From: a virus
Virus record (IMG/VR): IMGVR_UViG_3300044681_000608
Span: 1 to 20,045 of that record
Strand: one strand, 5' to 3'
DNA length: 20,045 nucleotides
The position numbers and the translations under genes were made by a program. Position 1 is the stretch's first letter, and each line of letters starts with the position of its first letter. A model generated the notes under the pieces. That model was not told the origin of the DNA, did no database searches, and saw only the letters and a program-made list of their open reading frames with translations. Of this stretch, positions 15,832 through 20,045 are shown in pieces.

Positions 15832-16754
15832 TAATAATTACCCTCAGAGAATGGATCTGTGTTATCAAAATTAAATATATTTGTAGAATTCTTTTCTGAT
15901 TCTAAATCAACACCATCCAGTGATGTTTTATCTGTTATTGGATTATGTGAATATTTTAATTCAAGACTTCCGTATGAAGTTATTTCACCAACTGCTCCAC
16001 TACTAACTCCGTATATATATTCTCCTGATTCTATATTAAATGTTCCTGATTGGTTTCCTATTATCAATAAAGTAGAATCAGAATCCCATTTATATACAGT
16101 TCCAAGTCCATCTGCATTTGATATTAGAGGAGGAGTTGGTCCTCCTGCACCGTTTCCAATAATATGAAAAATCGTTTCTCCTACAATATAACTTGCTGCA
16201 GTATTCATATAAAGTTCAAACGCATTTTCAGAATAATCCGTTTCAATATCATCAATAAAGCTTTGATCTGTATCGAAATCTTCATTTGAGTAAACAAATG
16301 TCTCACAAGTTAAAACATAACTGTATAATTTACCTAATGGATAAAAAGGATTTTCGTGTTCAACAAAATTAATTTCAAAAATAGTATCACTATCTGGAAA
16401 ATAAACAAGATCTCCTTCCCTTGGTCTTGTTATTTTACTCTCAGATCTAGTAATCAATTCCTCAAATACTTTTTTTGAAATTACAAGTTCTATCCTATCT
16501 TTTAAATCTATTCCAAATTTTGTTATTAGATCTCCCTGACCCTCAAATCCAGAAACACTATTTACATAGGCAACGATAGAATATGATCCATTAAATCGAG
16601 TAACTTCAGATTCACCATACAAGTAATCTTTATTTAAATTCTGTCTTGGTATATAATATATCTTTCTACCCATAGCCGATATAGTCTCTTTTGTTATATC
16701 TTCTATGAGTCTCTGCTCACTTGTGTTGTCTAAAAAATAAGGATTTTTAGCCAT
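15831..16754 (-). CDS. 14: gp14 neck protein with an added C-terminal domain
   Basis: gp14 with gp13 closes the neck between head and tail. The first 180 residues match the family: NPYFLDNTSEQRLIEDITKETISAMGRKIYYIPR, EVTRFNGSYSIVAYVNSVSGFEGQGDLITKFG, and PREGDLVYFPDSDTIFEINFVEHENPFYPLGKLYSYVLTCETF. Total length is 307, against 256 in T4. The extra part (about 185-262) reads as a small strand-rich unit with VGETI, GTVYKWDSDSTLLIIG, SGTFN and GVSSGAVGEI, a pattern I associate with repeats in large structural proteins of marine T4-like phages. The start lies 3 nt after the gp13 stop. Confidence 0.93.
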   Translation of the reverse strand: MAKNPYFLDNTSEQRLIEDITKETISAMGRKIYYIPRQNLNKDYLYGESEVTRFNGSYSIVAYVNSVSGFEGQGDLITKFGIDLKDRIELVISKKVFEELITRSESKITRPREGDLVYFPDSDTIFEINFVEHENPFYPLGKLYSYVLTCETFVYSNEDFDTDQSFIDDIETDYSENAFELYMNTAASYIVGETIFHIIGNGAGGPTPPLISNADGLGTVYKWDSDSTLLIIGNQSGTFNIESGEYIYGVSSGAVGEITSYGSLELKYSHNPITDKTSLDGVDLESEKNSTNIFNFDNTDPFSEGNY

Positions 16755-16757
16755 GGA

Positions 16758-17561
16758 TTATCCTGTCATGAAATCTACTGGCAGCTCGTACTGTGAATAT
16801 ACTTTCTGCTCAATAATTTCTATTTCTCTTTGTGCCTCTGACATTATTTGACCACCTCGTAATACTACACCACCAGGCATAGGAACCCCATCAAACTTTG
16901 ATAGATTTGCTCCCCATTGTCTCTTTATAAGAGCCGTGACATATTCTTTTAACAGACGATCATTAAATATTTTATTATAAGTTTCTGGATTTAAAGCTGC
17001 ATATGATTCAATAACTATATATTCTCCTACAGGTATTTCCTGCCAATTCATATCAATATGAATTTTATTTGTTACTTTAGAAAATCTAACAGCCTTTTCT
17101 GGCTGAAAGAAGTCTTCAATCATATTGATATATCTTTTAGTCGAATCATATGATGCAAGTCCCTGAGAAACTGCAGCATTTAATCCACGATTGATTCCAA
17201 AATAATCTGATAATGCCAGTTGATATCTAATATCAAACATATTGATGTTTGAAAATTGTCCAAATTGGAACACTTTAATTACAGATAAAATATCAGATCC
17301 AGATGGTCCATCTCCCGAGGGACCATTTACTGGACCTATATTTGTGGTACTGATATATTGTTGATCTACATCTTCTTGAGTTATTTCATGGGCAAAAAAT
17401 ACTCTTTCTACACCGTCAAAATGTCTTTCACGGAAAAAATCTAAGGCATCATCTAATCTATCTTCGGCTTGAGTCCAATCAACATTTATTTCTATTACAG
17501 GAGAGCCGAGTCGTTTAAATGCGTATTCTATTATACTTTCTCTTGAATTTGGAGTTGCCAT
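16758..17561 (-). CDS. 13: gp13 neck protein
   Basis: gp13 forms the neck connector with gp14 once the head is full. The 267 residues (309 in T4) show the family opening NSRESIIEYAFKRLGSPVIEINVDWTQAEDRLDDALDFFRERHFDG, then VFQFGQFSNINMFDIRYQLALSDYF in the middle and a WGANLSKFDGVPMPGGVVLRGGQIMSEAQREIEII segment near the end. The ATG at 17561 has the strongest ribosome site in the region, AGGAGG with 6-nt spacing. A Gly/Pro/Ser stretch (GPVNGPSGDGPSGSD) around residues 77-91 is a likely loop. Confidence 0.95.
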   Translation of the reverse strand: MATPNSRESIIEYAFKRLGSPVIEINVDWTQAEDRLDDALDFFRERHFDGVERVFFAHEITQEDVDQQYISTTNIGPVNGPSGDGPSGSDILSVIKVFQFGQFSNINMFDIRYQLALSDYFGINRGLNAAVSQGLASYDSTKRYINMIEDFFQPEKAVRFSKVTNKIHIDMNWQEIPVGEYIVIESYAALNPETYNKIFNDRLLKEYVTALIKRQWGANLSKFDGVPMPGGVVLRGGQIMSEAQREIEIIEQKVYSQYELPVDFMTG

Positions 17562-17597
17562 GGATATCCTCCTATGATATGTAGGCTCCTCGAAAAT

Positions 17598-18077
17598 TCA
17601 TTCATTTTTATCTTTTAATTTTTTATCAAGCTCTTTTTTATGCTCTTCTGGTATTTCATGCTCTGTTATTTCAATTTTAGTTATTTCTTCATCATTTATA
17701 TTTTCTATAAAATATTTTCTTGTAATTGGTTCTATAGAATCTTCTGGAGCACTTGCTTCATAATTAGTAAACCCAGGCATTTTCAGAGGACATGACAGAT
17801 TTGGATAATCTAATTTACTGTAACGCTCTGCATCTGCTAACAACCATGTAGTTGCTCTGTCTCCACACCCACATCCACCGCAATAATATTTTCCTTCAGT
17901 TTTACTCTTTTTTAAATGTTCACATGCAGGCAATTCTCCCCCAATATGCTCATTACCATAACAACTCAAAACTCTTAATTTTTTTGTAAAAGGTTCTGTT
18001 TTCTTGTTAGTTAACCCACGAGAGGCAAGAGCTTGAGCAAAACTTTTTGCCATTCCCAACCCTTTTATAATATCCAT
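17598..18077 (-). CDS. Six-cysteine protein of unknown function between fibre and gp13
   Basis: I do not recognise this 159-residue protein. It has six cysteines (C39, C52, C66, C69, C71, C96) spaced C-x12-C-x13-C-x2-C-x-C-x24-C, with two nearby His residues (H44, H54). The dense YYCGGCGCGDRATTWL segment (64-79) and a following YSKLDYPNLSCPLKMPGF suggest a metal site, zinc or iron-sulfur. The first 30 residues are basic and helical; the last 50 are acidic and Lys/Glu-rich, with little expected structure. There is no signal peptide or membrane segment. The ATG at 18077 has GGAGA upstream. It lies in the neck and fibre block, so it is presumably made late, but its role cannot be inferred. Confidence 0.75.
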   Translation of the reverse strand: MDIIKGLGMAKSFAQALASRGLTNKKTEPFTKKLRVLSCYGNEHIGGELPACEHLKKSKTEGKYYCGGCGCGDRATTWLLADAERYSKLDYPNLSCPLKMPGFTNYEASAPEDSIEPITRKYFIENINDEEITKIEITEHEIPEEHKKELDKKLKDKNE

Positions 18078-18094
18078 AATATATCTCCAATGTT

Positions 18095-19552
18095 TTATAC
18101 AGTATAGTCTGAATCTGCTACAAAGTGAACAAAAATATCGTCAAAAATTACTGCCCCGGAATCAATATGGAATATTATTCCGTTTGTATTTGATGTTGTA
18201 CTTAAAGTAGATTGACCAGCAGAATGAAGACGAATATTACCATTCCATCCAGAAGTTCCACTGGTAAGTCTCATATCCAATCCAGCAGTTTTATTAAATC
18301 CATCTGTTATCGTTCCAGTAGATGGTGAGTATATAGTAACTGATGGACTAGTTACCATTTGAGTATTAAAATCATAATAATATTCATTATTTGGGGTAAC
18401 ACTAAATCTCACCGAAGTAAAATCTGGATCAAAAGAATTCAACATGCTAGTAGATCCATTGTTTTCATTTAAGGCGTATGAACGCTGATAAAATCTTGAG
18501 CATCTCCGAAGTTCTTCTTGTGGATCTGTACTTTCTCTGAAAGGGGATGATTCTAGTGTCTCTCCCTGAGTAGCAAATACTCTAATATTTGACATATATA
18601 ATGCTTGGCTGCTTGGTATGTCATTAACTTTAAATCCAACTGCCACATATCCACTAGTGTAAGTACTACCGGACGTATAACCTATATCATGGGAAACAAA
18701 GAAATCTGTCCATGTAGTTCCCTGAACATACACCTGCTCCGAGAATTCTTCTGTCACATAATTGCCAGTTGATCCATCTATATTTCTTCTAACATATACA
18801 CCAACCGTAGCACCACTAATTCCTTCCATTCTCAAATAACCATCAACATATATTGTTTCTCCGATAAATTTTTCTGATCCCTCTATTCTATTTTCAATTC
18901 CTACAAAATCAGAAGAAGTAAATCCAGAATGAACAACTATAGATCTTGCATAATATGTTGGACTTCCTAGAACCTCAGTTTGACCTGGATCGAATGCAGC
19001 TCTAGTTAAAAATCCGCCTATAATAGAACTTAAGGTATCTGGTGTAGCAAATCTTACCCATCTATCAGCAAAGTATTTATTTGTTTTTCCTGTAAAACCT
19101 GTCCCTCTTTGCCAAACATCAAAGTTTCCGTTAATTAATTGATTCTTAGATATAAAAATTGGATCTGGAGTAGTCCCTGCTGGACCAGTTGGTCCCTGAC
19201 CACCAGTTACACCCAAAGATATACTGACTGCTCCAGTTTGACCATTAACAGATGTTACCAATGATGTCGCAGATGTTCCATCTGAAATATCAATTGATCC
19301 AGTTACAACTAAATTTCCAGATACTGTAATTCCAGGAATAGTTTCACTTAAACTTAGAATTGCAGTACCGGCATCATAAGAGTTTCCAGTGCTTCCAATT
19401 ACTACATCAAGTCCATTTCCGGCTGAAACGCCATAAATGGACATTAGATTTAATTTTGCAATGACATCATCATTTTCTTTATTCACCCAATCATAAAATG
19501 TGGTGTTTGCATCTAAATTTGTAATTTGGTAGTAATTATCTTCTACGCCCAT
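18095..19552 (-). CDS. Fibre-like structural protein with a short collagen-like stretch
   Basis: The 485-residue protein has the layout of a phage fibre. An N-terminal attachment region (1-45, including FYDWVNKENDDVIAKLNLMSIYG) is followed by strand-rich repeats such as ITVSGNLVVTGSIDI and SVNGQTGAVSI. A short Gly-x-y run GGQGPTGPAG (117-126) comes next. From residue 137 there is a large domain opening NQLINGNFDVWQRGTGF with FADRW (161-165), a pattern seen at the tips of many phage fibres and likely to bind sugar. It lies upstream of gp13, where T4 has fibritin (wac, 487 residues), but there is no long coiled coil, so it is at most a positional counterpart. The ATG at 19552 has AAGGAAA upstream. 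Confidence 0.7.
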   Translation of the reverse strand: MGVEDNYYQITNLDANTTFYDWVNKENDDVIAKLNLMSIYGVSAGNGLDVVIGSTGNSYDAGTAILSLSETIPGITVSGNLVVTGSIDISDGTSATSLVTSVNGQTGAVSISLGVTGGQGPTGPAGTTPDPIFISKNQLINGNFDVWQRGTGFTGKTNKYFADRWVRFATPDTLSSIIGGFLTRAAFDPGQTEVLGSPTYYARSIVVHSGFTSSDFVGIENRIEGSEKFIGETIYVDGYLRMEGISGATVGVYVRRNIDGSTGNYVTEEFSEQVYVQGTTWTDFFVSHDIGYTSGSTYTSGYVAVGFKVNDIPSSQALYMSNIRVFATQGETLESSPFRESTDPQEELRRCSRFYQRSYALNENNGSTSMLNSFDPDFTSVRFSVTPNNEYYYDFNTQMVTSPSVTIYSPSTGTITDGFNKTAGLDMRLTSGTSGWNGNIRLHSAGQSTLSTTSNTNGIIFHIDSGAVIFDDIFVHFVADSDYTV

Positions 19553-19562
19553 TAATCTTTCC

Positions 19563-20045
19563 TTAGAATTTTTGTATTACTTGGGTAACAAAGGTTTTTG
19601 CTTTATCTGTATCAAATGTAAAATTCGCATCACTTATATGTAGGACCTTTCCACTGAACTCTTTAGTTTGTGGTTTCGTTACAGAACTCACCAAAAATAC
19701 ATTATTACTTTTTCCTGTTTTTATGGTATCACCGACTTCATATGTATTTTTGTTTTTTACTTCTATTTCTGCTATAAGAGCACCACCTCCAGATAATCGC
19801 TGCGATGCAACTTTACCTTTTTGATATCTTGTTTTACTTTGTAGAGTTATCAGTGTTTTTGTTGAAAATTCATTTAAAGTTGGAGCCGGACCAATTGAAT
19901 ATTTTGAAGTTGTTATTTTTACATTATTTGAGATTATTTTTGTTGCAGATTCAGAATTAAAAATTTTGACACCTGAATCATCGGTTATGTCTTCTACGAT
20001 ACCAAAAGAATTAAATGATTTTTGTTCAATTACTTCTTCTACATC
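19563..20045 (-). CDS. Unrecognised, probably structural protein, C-terminal 160 residues only
   Basis: An open frame enters from the right edge and stops with TAA at 19565-19563, giving the last 160 residues of a gene whose start is outside the window. The sequence is rich in Thr, Lys, Ser and Val and looks strand-rich: KIISNNVKITTSKYSIGP, TLITLQSKTRYQKGKVASQRL, GGGALIAEIEVKNKNTYEVGD and VFLVSSVTKP. It ends TFVTQVIQKF. There are no cysteines and no enzyme motif. It lies 10 nt upstream of the fibre-like gene in the same direction, and T4 has the short-fibre and baseplate genes 10-12 in this area. It could be a baseplate or fibre component, but I cannot name it. Confidence 0.6.
   Translation of the reverse strand, partial: DVEEVIEQKSFNSFGIVEDITDDSGVKIFNSESATKIISNNVKITTSKYSIGPAPTLNEFSTKTLITLQSKTRYQKGKVASQRLSGGGALIAEIEVKNKNTYEVGDTIKTGKSNNVFLVSSVTKPQTKEFSGKVLHISDANFTFDTDKAKTFVTQVIQKF

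Overview
The window is one continuous late and recombination region of a T4-like myovirus (tailed phage with a contractile tail), AT-rich throughout. Every real gene lies on the minus strand, so biological order runs from high to low coordinates. The gene set and order (fibre, neck 13-14, tail terminator 15, terminase 16-17, sheath 18, tube 19, portal 20, core 67-like, protease 21, scaffold 22, capsid 23, then a tail-tube-fold protein, uvsY, uvsW, 55, 47, 46) resembles marine T4-like phages (cyanophage or pelagiphage type) more than T4 itself: nothing like gene 24 follows 23, and recombination and late-sigma genes follow the head genes directly. The host cannot be fixed from this sequence.

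Right part (20045 to 13019): the 3' end of an unrecognised gene, a fibre-like protein with a short collagen-like stretch, a six-cysteine unknown, then neck gp13, gp14 (with an added C-terminal domain), tail terminator gp15, small terminase gp16 and large terminase gp17. These are tightly packed and often overlap by a few bases.

Middle part (12975 to 6145): a short contractile sheath gp18, tube gp19, portal gp20, a small core protein, protease gp21, scaffold gp22 and capsid gp23. T4-type late promoter octamers (TATAAATA, or a CTAAATA variant) precede gp18, gp19, the small core gene and gp22. A strong UUCG-loop terminator ends the block after gp23, and another late octamer lies directly against it.

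Left part (6079 to 1): a tail-tube-fold protein (probably gp3-like), recombination mediator UvsY, helicase UvsW, an Sm-like unknown, late sigma factor gp55, nuclease gp47, a SET-like unknown and the 5' part of the gp46 ATPase. gp46/47, UvsY and UvsW serve recombination-dependent replication, and gp55 directs host RNA polymerase to the late octamers seen upstream of the head and tail genes.

The most unusual signal is on the plus strand, where no protein gene is seen. A full-consensus sigma-70 promoter (TTGACA, 16 nt, TATAAT) at 2994-3021 is followed about 45 nt after its predicted start site by a 15-bp bulged hairpin and a short T-rich run. This predicts a small antisense RNA of about 90 nt, against the end of the Sm-like gene and next to gp55. 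No stretch over 300 bases lacks a gene; no tRNA, CRISPR or insertion sequence was seen.
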